Assembly (NCBI RefSeq): GCF_014898055.3
Contig: NW_023605305.1
Coordinates: 114,486,734-114,550,733 of the forward strand
Length of the DNA: 64,000 nt
Reading direction: 5' to 3'
DNA from: Talpa occidentalis
Lineage: Eukaryota > Chordata > Mammalia > Eulipotyphla > Talpidae
In this document: piece by piece, positions 1-10,742 of the stretch
Layout of the letters: each line of letters begins with the position of its first letter
Position numbering within the stretch: the stretch's first letter is position 1
Notes under the pieces: model-generated
Database searches by the model: none
Told to the model about the DNA's origin: nothing
Seen by the model: only the letters and a program-made list of their open reading frames with translations
Translations under genes and position numbers: made by a program

Positions 1-661
1 AGTGAGGACAGGGAGAAGGAGCCATCTTAGAGCTGCTATGTCCCACCTGCCCCCAAACCCGTGAGTCCCCACACTGTAAGGCAGGCACAGAGGAAGCCAC
101 GGCAAGACGCAGGGGGAGGCTCGGCAGAAGGAGGCTCTCCTGGCCTGGCAGATAAAGCTCTGATTTCTGCTCTAGCACAGCCTCACACTTGCCTCGTTGA
201 TCTCAGCCTGCTGAGGTCCTGTTGAAAAAGACACTTAATGTGGAAAGCCGAGTACTCCTCAAGTCAGGTCAAGAGCCTCAACAACGGTGCGAACCTGCGT
301 GTGTGAGGCTAGAAGCTGCAGGAGATAAAATGAGGCAGAAGAATGTCTCTCTCTGCTCCCCTCGGGAATGTAGGGCAGGTTGTGTTAAGGATCACGGGAC
401 GTGTAGATACTAACTAAGAAGCTGAGTATCCGCAGAGGGACAGAGTCCACCCTATTCAGCCATCAGGGGATGCTACCAAAAGGACAGTGTATTTAAGAAG
501 AGCACTGAGTGACGTGAGCCGGGGGGATAAAGTAAGTCAGTTAGAAGGAAACCCCTTAACCCAAGATCCACGGCGGAAAAGCACTTGAAACAATTGGCTC
601 TGGATACTCAAAGTTTAGGGAACTGCCAGAGATGAGGAGAGAAGGATCGACATCTCCTTCT
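1..661. other. Intergenic DNA, no gene recognised
   Basis: No coding exon, RNA gene or clear repeat was recognised in these bases. The short open frames have no recognisable protein content. The right end, at about 652-661, forms one arm of a probable target-site duplication (tctccttctt) for the SINE that follows. Confidence 0.5.
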
Positions 662-921
662 TCTTTTTTTTTTTTAAAGATTTATTTATTTATAACAAGA
701 GCTGGGGTACAGGTCAGAGGTGTGAGGGTGAGAGGACACACCAGAGACAGAGTGGGGAGCAGAACAGGCAGACTGACTGAAATACACTGCTGAGGGGAGC
801 AGCAGGCAAGACAGGAGAGGTCTGCTGCGCCATGTGTGTATCTCCCTGGCTCGCTGGGAATCGAACCTGCGCTGCAGAGGCTGCGGACAGCTTCACAGCG
901 CGGCACTCAAGAAGGGAGCCC
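662..921 (-). mobile_element. tRNA-derived SINE, older subfamily
   Basis: Read on the minus strand this is a nearly complete SINE. The tRNA-like head lies on the right (box B as gaatcgaacctg on the plus strand), followed by the body with the diagnostic actgctgaggggag block. The tail ends in the T-run at 664-675 (poly(A) on the element strand). A tctccttctt-like direct repeat flanks it at about 652-661 and 922-931. It is non-autonomous and would have relied on L1 machinery. Confidence 0.85.
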
Positions 922-2394
922 TCTCCTTCTTTTTGACCTGTCCGCTGGGCGCCTGGCCTGCTGAGTGGTGCCCTGAGAATGCCTTTAACACTTAGAGAAA
1001 GGATGATGGGCTTGAGAAGAGGACACATCCGTATTTTCAATTCCAAGTGCAGATTTAGCACACACTGACACCTGGTTAAAAGCAGGACTGATGCTCATCT
1101 AAAGTTGAGACATTTCCGACAGGACACACGCCCCTACCCCAACAAACTGCCCTCCAAGGTTGTGAGCTACCATTCCCCCCACCCCCCACCCTGTCACTGT
1201 GGCCCATCAGCCACCCCGCTGGGGAAACAAGATTATAACAAAACAGTATCAAGAGTGCTATGGAGGAAAACACGGGAAGGCAGGCTGTCTACCTGCAATA
1301 ATGCACTAGACGCTGGAGACCACTTCAGCGCACCTGGCTGGAAGCCCATGGCAGGAGGGGCATCAGAGTGAACACACCAAAATACCAGGCACTCGGAAAC
1401 CTTCTGTTCTGTAATCAGCAGCGGCTAATGGAAACACAGCCCAAAGGGAGGGAGGGAGGGGGAAAGGGAAAGTGGAAGAAAGTGGATGATTAGGGGTAAA
1501 GTGGAAACTAGGTAAATAAAAATAGACAAGGAAGAACTTGCCAGAGACTCCTGAATCAACAAAACACCCAGGAAAGAGAAGTAGCCAGCTAGGAAAGGTG
1601 GGGACCAAAGACAATGATGCCCGTCTGGGGGGCACTTTGCAAGGTGCGACGCCAGGGGGAGAGGCAGCAGCTACTGTCCCACTTCCCAGGGCACAACGGA
1701 AGCTCGGAGGGCACGTGGTGCGTCCACGGCCCCACGGCTCGTGAGTGGCAGGGCCTGCCCTCCACCTCTCCAGTGGGGAGGGATTCATTAACAGGCCGAA
1801 TGGGTTACTTTACCTTCATCTCACCAAGGGAGGGGAGAGGGTCCTAGCTCCAGATTTGCACCAAAATGGACAAACAAGTGGATTGTCTGACCGTGTAGAC
1901 GTCCTGCTTTTAATGTCAAAGGGATCCAGGCTGCGGTCCTAGCTCACCTGCTAACAGAGAACTTGAGCAAGCTGTTATACTTCCTAGAGTTAATGTGATT
2001 GAAAAAAAAGTAATTAGGTATGGAGTAAAATTGCCAATATTAACTGCTTCTTTTTAATACTAAAAAGGTATTAAAGTTCTAGACTTTTAAGAAGGGAAAT
2101 CACTGATGACTGTACTCATTTTACTCTTGCTAGCTGCACCTCAGTCAGTCAGGTGGTTCCATTATCAAGATCGCTGTGGTCTTTGAATATCAGCAGCAGA
2201 ATTACTACGGCGGGGAATAAGCTGTTCCAAAGGGCTAGCCGAGCACAAACAGTGTCCCAAAGATGATAAACGAAGTCATAGCTCATGGCAGGGATGATGA
2301 GGCCCCAGTCCCGATGCTGGGTGGAGAATAAAAATCAGGGACCAAAGTAACCCGCTCCCCATCTCCTGGAAAGTAAGTGGGAAGAAGCCACGAG

Positions 2395-2480
2395 CATTAT
2401 TCCCGTCTCGCAGATAAGGAAACTGGGACCTCAGAGATTGACCAATTCGCCCAAGATCAAATCAAGTGGAAACCCAGCTT
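2395..2480 (-). repeat. MIR SINE fragment
   Basis: The order cagataaggaaactgggac, tcagagattgacc, then cccaagatcaaatcaagtggaaacccagc follows the antisense MIR core (gaggaaactgaggctcagagaggtt...gcccaaggtcac...). It is an ancient fossil with many substitutions, called by eye. Confidence 0.55.
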
Positions 2481-3805
2481 GGTTTAATTCCCAAGATGGT
2501 GCCCCCAAACCATGGACTTCATGAATCAGAAACGTTCTGAAATTTAGAAACCGATATTAAGTTGCTGTTTATTGTGACAAATAGGAGTGTCATTTCTGAG
2601 ATATAACATTCATATATTCAACTAATATTCATGGTGATTACTGTGTTCCAGGCACTGTCCAGGGGCCACGGGCAGAGAGGCCTCTTGTCGTTATTATTTA
2701 AGATGTTTTATACCAAGGATATTTTAAAGCCAAAACGATGTTCAAAAAGTGTGTGGTTATAAAAATATGGGAAGCAGTAGGCCATACATAGATAACAATA
2801 ATTCCGAATATAAAAATTGTAATATAAAACATATGAAAAAAGAGCAGGAATTGATCATATAAAACATATATTAAGCACCAAACATACCAAATACAGAAAA
2901 GGATGTTTTAAATGTTAGGAAAGAATCTCAGAATAAAAGAAAGTTCTTCCAATAAAAGGATATTTGGAACCTATAAAGGCAAGCCTCAGAAAAGAAGACA
3001 AAATCAATTTTTATGATATTACCTGGTATGTAATTGTTTGCCAGTTTGGAAATTGATATTCAACTGTGCAATAAAAGTGGAGTTTGATAGCCCGACGTAT
3101 TTAAGTACCTCATTTCAAATCACAGTCTTTTGAGAAAATCGTTTATCGTTTCTCATACATCTATGTGACAAAATAAAGGAAATAATCTCCTAATGCTATT
3201 CTCCCCATTTTGAGAGCAGCAAACACTCTCCCACCTCCTCCACTCCCCTTTCTATCCCAGCTCCTGGCTCCCAGGGAAGACCAGCTGGGCCTCGGGGCTC
3301 TGACCTCCCCCAACCTCCCCCCCCACCCCAGTAGAAATTAGAATGTCTGTGGAAGGGGGTGGTATAGGGGATGGGAAACATCTACAGAGAAGCCGTGGTC
3401 TGAGAGCACGCCTGGGAATTCTGCGCCCAAATCTCAGCCCCCCAAAGCCACCTAACATGTTGCTTCTTCTGAGTCCTCCTTAGAAGGCCCCTAGGAAAAT
3501 GCAGATATTTCGGGGGTGTGAGGCTGTCTGCTAACACTTTCCTTATCAGCCACAGCACCTTTGCTATCAGCAAACACCTTGGCTTAAATTATTTGACAAC
3601 TTTCCAAGCCTGTGTGGGAAAGAGCCACCGGTTTGGCCATGCTGGGGGAAGGTGACGGTTAGATAGGGGGCTGCAGAATGCAAAGTGTAGGAGGGGTCTG
3701 GGAGGGGAAGGGCCCAGAAGACTCCACTAACTTGACTTGACCACTTGCTCTGCTTATCCTGCACTCAAGGGAGAGGGACTCAGAGGAGGGGCAGAAGAGG
3801 AGTGT

Positions 3806-3882
3806 GCATGGCATGTGTGTGCACGTGCGTGTGTGTGCATGTGTGTGTGCATGTGTGAGTGCATGTGTGAGTGCGTGTATGA
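3806..3882. repeat. Imperfect (GT)n / TGTGCA simple repeat
   Basis: About 75 bases of alternating gtgtgc, atgtgtg and agtgcatgtg units. It is interrupted, so probably less variable than a pure dinucleotide run. The apparent proteins in it are low-complexity Cys/Val or His/Thr strings and are not genes. Confidence 0.85.
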
Positions 3883-5604
3883 AGGACACCTGGGGAGCAG
3901 ACAGCAGTTTCTGAGACCCGCGGGGTCATTGGCCTGGCCTGAGTTGGAGCCTGTAGACTGATGACTGATTCCGGGTGACTGATCTGTCGCTGTAATGGGC
4001 TCGTAAGCAGCCAGGTGCTCAACTAACACCCAACTTGTTCTTGCTTCCTTCCAAAAGACCATTTGGAAATGTGCTCTCAGGCATGCTCCAGCACCCCAAG
4101 CACCCGGTAATGTGACAAACTTGTTGACAGGTACGGGATGCTATAGGTTATAACCAGCAATGGGTAGTTGGGGACAGTGAGCCATGGCCGATACAGGGTT
4201 TGGGGTATACTGCTGTCAGGGACTGACCGTTGAGTCCAGATCGTGCCCCCCAAAACACACACCCCCTAATGACGAGTTCCACACGGGTAGCACCATTCCT
4301 ACCCTCTCTCACAGTCAGACAGCTTTATTCGCTGCAGTTTTCCTCCTGAATTCTTCTAGGTATTTTCCACTAATATGTTTTGGTTTGGCTCCAAAGACCA
4401 TGAAAAAGGCAAATTACTTATTAAAAATAATATTTTAAAATAAGATTTAATGCTTCACATAACTGGTCACAACAAGATAAGGATAATAAGATTCAAAATT
4501 AGAAATACGACAAACTACCAACATTGTAAAAAATGAATTATTTTTACATGTACATATTTCTCCATCTAGAAAAAGAAGACAGAAAGTATTGCCACACGAA
4601 AATGCTAGCATGGTCGATGTTAATATCAACGCTTGTTCTCCCTGGACACTGGCGTTGAGAGTGATTTCTCCCAGATTCCCTGTCAAGTCGCCATCTCTCA
4701 CAGCAGCTTCCTGACCCATCATCCTGAGAGGGGCACCCCAGACCCCGCAAAGCTGCCTGCTCTAAATAGGTTCTGCCACCCGCCACATCAACACAAAACG
4801 TATGAGACTTTAATGAAAAGGAACATTCATACAATTAGTAAACAATACAGGAAAGGCAAAGAATCTAGTTTTATATCAAGTATCCAAAGTGACCCGTCCC
4901 CTCGTGGGTAAAAGTCCACCCAAGCAGGATTGGCCCAGAGCAAGGCCCCAAAGCTGCCCCAAGTCTAAAGCATCTTCCAGTGGGACCCACAGAAAAGGAC
5001 CAGAAACAACCAGACAAGTCTGGAGGGAAAAGAGCAAAATCAAAATCAAGACAAAACCCACCATTGTCACCTCCCCACGGGTCTCTCACCCACATCTGTG
5101 TCACCCAGTCCACGACCAAAAGGCAAGTGCAGTTTCCTCATGGGTCTCTCGGCTCCATGCGCCTCCCCAGGTCTCCTGGCTCCACCCTGCTTCCTTCCTT
5201 CTCAGCCTCTTCTGCATCTTCTTCTCTCCCTGCTCAGCTCCCCCTCTTTTTGGGTGGGGCAGGAAACCCGGAACCTCCCCTTTCCTGGGGACCACCCTGT
5301 TACAATCCCACAGCGCATCGTGACAATTCTCTCACCACATAAAATCGAGAGTCATCTTCAAAAGCAAATCTTGGGTCATGGAGATAGGATGACAAACTAG
5401 CACCAGCTACTGACTCCTTCTGTGAAGGTAGGTTCCCAGGAAGCAAAAGTGAGCTTCACGAACCCCAATATTTCTTGCAAAAGTATTTGTCTTGATCTGC
5501 TTGAGTATCCATTGGTCGGTAGGAAATCCAACGCAGGTTAGGTCTTATGGGCCCCAAGTGCAGTGAATGGCAGCCTAGAGCAGATGGCTGGAAAGTTTGG
5601 ACCG

Positions 5605-5875
5605 TGTATTAATTTCCCATTGCTGTGCAACAAATGACCACAAACTTAGCTTAAACAACACCCAGTTACTGTCACCTAGTTCCTGAGGGTCAGGGGTTTG
5701 GGCGTGTCTTACCTGGATCCTTTGCTCACCATTTCACAAGGCCTCAATCAAAATGTCAACCCCAGAAGAAACCACACCTGTAATACCTCCATCTTGGGCG
5801 CGAGCCTCGAAAACTGTGAGAACAGAAATGTCTGCTATTTAAGACACTCACTGAGTGACACTTGGTTATGAGAGC
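5605..5875. repeat. MLT1-like LTR fragments in opposite orientations
   Basis: The left part (about 5605-5680) reads gtgtattaatttcccattgc...cacaaacttagcttaaacaac, like the reverse complement of the 3' end of MLT1-type (ERVL-MaLR) LTRs. The right part (about 5783-5875) reads atcttgggcgcgagcctcg, aaactgtgagaacagaaat and ttaagacactc in the sense orientation of the same LTR region. They are either two fragments or one rearranged copy. The assignment is from memory of the consensus. Confidence 0.45.
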
Positions 5876-5908
5876 CTGTGGTGATTGTGAAATATATATT
5901 TGTTCATC

Positions 5909-5956
5909 TGACCAAAGCATATGTCTCTGCATAAATAAATAAATCTTTAAAAAAAA
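5909..5956 (+). mobile_element. 3' tail fragment of the tRNA-derived SINE
   Basis: Only the end of the SINE is present (tctctgcataaataaataaatcttt and an A-run). It lies directly before a full copy and appears to have been the target into which that copy, or a larger unit, was inserted. Confidence 0.6.
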
Positions 5957-5963
5957 TCTCATA

Positions 5964-6233
5964 GGGCCTCCCTGGTGGTGCAAGGGGTTAAGCACGGCAC
6001 TAGGAAGCAATCCGCAGTCTCTGCAGCACAAGTTTGATCCCTGGCTGGCCAGGGAGATAACCACATGGCAAGGCAGACCTCTCCTGTCTCGCCTGCTGCT
6101 CCCCTCAGCAGTGTGTTTCAGTCAGTCTGCTTGTTCTGCTCCCCACTCTGTCTCTGGTGAATCCTCTCACCCCCTGCATCTCTGGCCTATACCCCAGCTC
6201 TTGTATGCATAAATAATAAATCTTTTTAAAAAA
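5964..6233 (+). mobile_element. tRNA-derived SINE, older subfamily
   Basis: Full-length copy. The head gggcctccctggtggtgcaa carries box A, box B lies in agtttgatccct, and the body has the cccctcagcagtgtgtttcagtcagtctg block. The tail is gtatgcataaataataaatcttt plus A. The 15-bp sequence just left of it (5949-5963) is repeated exactly at 6682-6696, after the next SINE, not after this copy's own tail. Confidence 0.9.
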
Positions 6234-6417
6234 TGCAATGGATAGACCACAGAGGAATGGAAAGGACAGAGAGAAAATAAAAACAAACCTTGAAGGTGGA
6301 AAGATAGAAATTATAAATTGCCAAATCTGAACAAAGGAGAAAAAATAAACTGAGAAATAAAATGAACAAAGAGTCTCAGGGACTCATGGGATTACAGTTA
6401 AAAAGTATGTCATCACA
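6234..6417 (+). other. A-rich linker between two SINEs, L1-like in part
   Basis: This 184-bp A-rich stretch (agagaaaataaaaac, acaaaggagaaaaaataaac) lies between two same-strand SINE copies. Its composition resembles old L1 ORF1 sequence, but I cannot align it confidently. No gene is seen. Confidence 0.35.
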
Positions 6418-6681
6418 GGACCTCCCTGGTGGCACAGGGGTTAAAGACTCAGCGCAATCAAGCTATCACCAGCCTCTGCAGCACGAGTTCGATCCCCAGG
6501 CGGCCAGGGAGCTACCCACATGGCACAGCAGACTTCTCCTGTCTTGCCCACAGCTCCCCTCAGCAGTGCATTTGAGTCAGTCTGCCTGTTCTGTTCCCCA
6601 CTCTGTCTCTGGTGACTCCTCTCACCCCCTGCATCTCTGGCGTGTACCCCAGCTCCTGTATGCATAAATAAATCTTTTTTT
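6418..6681 (+). mobile_element. tRNA-derived SINE, older subfamily
   Basis: Full-length copy with head ggacctccctggtggcacag, box B gagttcgatcccc, the cccctcagcagtgca block and tail gtatgcataaataaatctttt. The following aaaaaaaatctcata (6682-6696) matches the sequence at 5949-5963, before the previous SINE, which suggests that both were inserted together. Confidence 0.9.
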
Positions 6682-6719
6682 AAAAAAAATCTCATAAATA
6701 TATTTGGTTTTTATCTAGA

Positions 6720-7310
6720 CCTCCTGACACAGAGCTCCCAACATTTCCTAAGAGCTCTGGGGATTTCCTCAGCTGTAGAAAGCGTTAAAGGTGTCTCTTG
6801 TTATGTTAATGAAGGTAACTTTTGGAAAACTCTCTGGAAGGGGGATGGTTGCCAGGGAAACCAACAATAATAGCAGGTGAGAGTTTGATTTTCATCCCCA
6901 CACCTCTGGGAGGGGAGAGGAGCTGGAGATTGAATCAGTTTCCAATGGCCAATGAGCAAATTAATACCTATGCAATGAAGGCTTCATAAATACCCAAGAG
7001 GAGAGGACTTGGAGCCTGTCCAGTTACAGGATTTTAGGGGCACCCCAACCACACAGAGCCTGGAAGGCCACGTTTCCTGCACTGAGAATCAGTGTTTGGG
7101 GATCAGTGCTTTCTGCAACAGCTGTGACCTGAAACTCTTTGGAGAACCATCTGCCTCTTGGGGAAGCATTTCCGAATCGTCCATTGCCAACCAGTTCTCC
7201 TTGGACGCCATCATGAATCAGTCAATCGCCCATTGACAGTTCCAATCGCCTTTAACTTGATGTGCCTCTGGACCTGGATGAAACATTAAATTGTCTTCCT
7301 CGTCTCTCCA
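6720..7310 (+). repeat. LTR-like dispersed repeat, copy 1
   Basis: The segment ctcttgttatgttaatgaag, ggttgccagggaaaccaac, aataatagcaggtgag and ggagattgaatcagtttcc is shared in order with 9236-9425. After it come caatgaaggcttcataaatacccaa and gagaggacttggagcctgtcc, resembling a degenerate promoter/R region of an ERV-type LTR. I recognise the pattern as LTR-like but cannot name the family. Confidence 0.55.
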
Positions 7311-7367
7311 GCAGGTATGTAGTTTTTGTACTGTTAGGGGCATTTTAAGTCTTCTGAGAAGAGCATG

Positions 7368-7370
<3 letters not shown>

Positions 7371-7403
<33 letters not shown>

Positions 7404-7413
7404 CGTGTGTGTG
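7371..7413. repeat. (GT)n microsatellite
   Basis: Fifteen uninterrupted GT units at 7371-7400, then atgcgtgtgtgtg. The pure core is long enough to be length-polymorphic. An open frame across it yields only a Cys/Val string and is not a gene. Confidence 0.95.
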
Positions 7414-9235
7414 GTTGCCAGGAAAGTCCAAGCGTCATCTAATAACAGTTTCTGCTATGGGATGTTTTCAGATATTTGAATAAGCCAAATCTTTAATTGA
7501 GGAGAAAAGGTAACTTGAGACCAGAGAAACCTGACAGACAATGGGACTTTGCACCATGGGTACGACCCACTGAAGAGATCACAGCATCTCTCTGTGCTGC
7601 TCCTTCCACAGATCTATAACATGAATCTCACTTGAAGAAATAGCAGGTAAGCCTAAATCAAGAGACACGCCAAAAATTACTGACTTGTAAGCTTCAAAAG
7701 TACAAGGGCATGGCAAAGAAAAATCTAAGAACATTTCCAAGATGCAGTTAACCGCAGACACTGACTTGTGCACCACGTGGCATTGAACTACTGTAAAAAT
7801 ATCATTGCAACACTTGACAAACTTTGAATGGTGAACAATGGCAGTGGTGTACAATATTATGGTTCATTTTCTGCTATTGTTGATTGTGTTGTTTGGTAGA
7901 GAGAAGAATGTCTTCTTTTATAGGACACACACACCAATGTTTTCAAGGTGACAGGAATCAGATTGCAACCTTTTCTCAAATAGGTAAGGAAAAATAGTGA
8001 CTTCTCGTACTTGTAGCTTTCCTGGAACTTTGTCATTTTTCCAAAAATATCTAATAAGGAAGTGTAATACTAAAACCACAGGCTGTGGCCTGAGGCCCTG
8101 GTCCACTGTCCTCCCTCCTGGCCCCAAAGGCCACTTCTGCCCTGTGGGGATGGAGGGCAGCGGCCGGCTGTGGCTCTCAGGTTGGGGAAGGAACCGCCAT
8201 TGTCAGCACAGTGGCAGCTGCTGCGTGGGGCTTGAGGTTTTCTCTCGGTCCACATTTCTGCTTGAACCTCACTGACAGATCATTCTCACTCCCCTCAAAA
8301 TATCTCTTCCATCTGTCACAGTCACCAAATCAAAGACCCAGGTTTGGCTCTAAAATCTCTCACATTCTTGAGATGCGGATCACTGTCTGCCCCTGAATCT
8401 TCCTAAACCAACTGGGCACCTGGGTCTCCTCAGAAATAGATTCCCTGCTATTATGTCAGGGAGAATGTTGCTGACTTTCGCATGAGATTTCCTGCCTTCC
8501 CTCAGCAAGTGACTAAACTGGTTACAGCTAATTCTGCTGGGAGGTAACCAGCTGTTTCTCCACAATCCATGAATTATCTTGGGAGCATTGTAGACCCTTG
8601 AAAAGCAGCAGAAGGCTCTGGAGCCTGATAGCTTTAGCAAGATTTAGCAGCCTCAGCAATGGACTGAATATAAAGAAACATAAAATCTATTAGCAGCTGC
8701 TCCTGCAAATGTCTGTGCAGTCTTGGGTGAGATAAAAATTCTCAGTATTCTTTTGGGTGATAGGATAATAACACCACTAGCCCGGACCTATTGTCAAGGT
8801 GTATGTGAGGATAAACAGAGTTTACTTAGAGAGTGTCTTGAGCTCTTTATTAAGAGAACAGTGGATAGCCATATTGCTGTATTTATTCAGTGCTTAGTGG
8901 AAGGGAGCAATTTAAACCCTAGGCCTGCTAAATAAAATAAGGACTGCTATTAACAATTACACCATAGATAACAGTATGTGGCTGATCACTTATCCAGTTA
9001 TTTGCCATGTGTTCACTCAGCACATACACTGTGTGGTATAAATAGGCACAAAGGACACCTCTGTGACAGGACAGCTCCGAACCCTGCCCTCACTGAGCAT
9101 ACCATCGAGTATGGAGCCACACAGCCGGGCTGGGCCTTACAAACAGGAGAGGTAACAATCAGAAAAAGAAAGGTTTTGACTCTCAGTGATAATAGCGACT
9201 TTTATCAGGCTAGGAGAGAAATCACAGGCCTGAGA
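7414..9235. other. Intergenic DNA, no gene recognised
   Basis: No exon is recognised. A weak MIR-like piece may lie at about 8700-8930 (gataataacaccactagc... gtgaggataaac). The sequence at 7560-7900 could be an old LTR or DNA-transposon remnant, but nothing in it is diagnostic to me. Confidence 0.4.
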
Positions 9236-9425
9236 GTCAGACGAAGGGGCTCTTGTTATGCTAATGAAGGTAACTTAGAAAACTCTTGAGCGAGGGGGCT
9301 GGTTGCCTGGGAAACCAACAGTAATAGCAGGTGAGGATTTGCATTTCACCCCCAGACCTCAGGGAGGGAAGAGGAGCTGGAGATTGAATCTGTTTCCAAC
9401 GGCCAATGCGTCAATCAGTCCTAAG
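9236..9425 (+). repeat. LTR-like dispersed repeat, copy 2
   Basis: Shares ctcttgttatgctaatgaag, ggttgcctgggaaaccaac, agtaatagcaggtgagga and ggagattgaatctgtttcc with 6720-6960, in the same order and strand. Only the left third of the longer copy is present. It is the same unnamed ERV-type LTR family. Confidence 0.55.
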
Positions 9426-10008
9426 TCTTGAATTCAGAGGAGGATGAGGGACCCAGCCCTCCTGCTACTGCCACAAGAGCCTGAGCAGCCCCCTCAGGCC
9501 CACAGCCTTAGTTTCATCAGCACTGTCTGAACATCTGGAGGAGCCACATCTGCACAGCCCCTCTCAGGATGTTCTCGGGTACCCCAATGAGACAATCGAT
9601 GTGAAAATTCAGAGATGTGAGTTTCTCTTGTGGCAGCCTTTGCACAACACTTGAAGTGTCTTAGTTGGCCCTGACCTCCTGGGTGGCAGGACTCCTGGGT
9701 CACAAGTCCAGCACCCTGCTTACCCAGGTAACCCAACCCAGCGTTGAACAGGGTCCCTGTTCAACATTTTAAATAAAAAATTGGCTGAAAACACAGAAAG
9801 ATGTTTATCGCCATACAGCACGAAGGAAGCCACCGATAGAAAACACGAAAGTTGAGTCAGGATCTAGCGTGACCTCTCGGGATAGGAGAAGAAATGTCAT
9901 CAAGGTAAAGTCCCCTGTTTGGGCTCGCCAGGTTAGCTGCACTGCAACACAAATAAAACGTCGGAAGGATTGCCAACCCTTCTAGCATCTCACTTGAGAA
10001 GTGGGGTT

Positions 10009-10165
10009 TTTTTTTTATGTTTAATATATTTTATTTTATATAATTCTTACATCATTTTTCGTTTTTACACAATGTATGCATTTTCATTTTGGTTATATTC
10101 CCCCATACAATTGCACCCCTCTTATTTTGACCCTAATCCTTCCTCTCCCCTTCTCCCTCCTGTTG
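10009..10165 (-). mobile_element. L1 3' end of a 5'-inverted L1 insertion
   Basis: The plus strand starts with a T-run and taatatattttattttatataattcttacatc. The minus strand is therefore the L1 3' UTR end (...gcatacattgtgtaaaaacg, atgatgtaagaattatataaa) with poly(A). The same 3' end occurs at 14,390-14,470 (plus) and 49,740-49,930 (minus). The piece immediately to the right belongs upstream in L1 but lies in the opposite orientation. Confidence 0.8.
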
Positions 10166-10370
10166 TGTGTCTCCAACTTGGATGGAGCTGGAAGGGATCA
10201 TGCTCGGCGAAATAAGCCAGAAAGAAAAATAAAAATACCAGATAGTCTCACTCATAGCAGGAATCTAGAAAACCTAAATAAGGGACCAGGAAAAAGACTA
10301 ATTACAATAAAGAAAAAATTAAAATCAACAAGCAGCTATAAACCAGAGAACTTGGGTCTCGTTTAATCAC
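10166..10370 (+). mobile_element. Inverted 5' segment of the same L1 insertion
   Basis: Plus-strand L1 3' region: aacttggatggagctggaag, gatcatgctcggcgaaataa, gccagaaag, tctcactcatagcaggaatc and aaaatcaacaagcagctata. In an intact L1 this precedes the 3' end found at 10,009-10,165 on the minus strand. The head-to-head arrangement is the signature of twin-primed integration. Confidence 0.75.
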
Positions 10371-10722
10371 CTGGGAAGTTCGCGCCTGGGAATCCAACGT
10401 GGCAGATAAAAATTTACTCTGATTTATCCTCTGGTTACAAATTCAATATTTCCTGATTTGGGTTTAATTAAGTCCAAGTTCAGGTGTAAGACCAAGTATT
10501 GATGTGGTCTAAACCTCATCACACCTGAGATCATCAATAGTACGAGCTTCCCCAGGAGGAGCGAGGCGTGAGTGGGACTAAGAAGAAACGTCAGTATTCC
10601 TTCTCAAACTCAGAATCCTCATGTCTCTTTAATCTCCGTCTCCACTAAGGAACTTCCAAGTCTTGCCAGTTGCAACCAAGTCACTTTTCACCATATTTCC
10701 ATAGACAGACAAATGTGTATCC

Positions 10723-10742
10723 GTCTGTCTGTCTGTCTGTGT
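10723..10742. repeat. (GTCT)n microsatellite
   Basis: Five tandem gtct units (gtctgtctgtctgtctgtgt). Short, probably of low variability. Confidence 0.85.

Larger units (their letters stand above)
922..5600. other. Intergenic DNA with ancient repeat fossils, no gene
   Basis: No exon or RNA gene is recognised. The stretch holds a purine-rich patch at 1447-1470, a MIR fossil near 2395-2480, an A/T-rich tract of unknown origin at 2700-3190, and a GT-rich simple repeat at 3806-3882. Open frames of up to 144 codons (such as 4889-5323) overlap one another on both strands, have no recognisable domains and look like chance. Confidence 0.5.

Noticed and set aside
3754..4062. His/Thr- and Cys/Val-rich peptides near 3.8 kb
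   Set aside because: They are translations of a (GT)n repeat.
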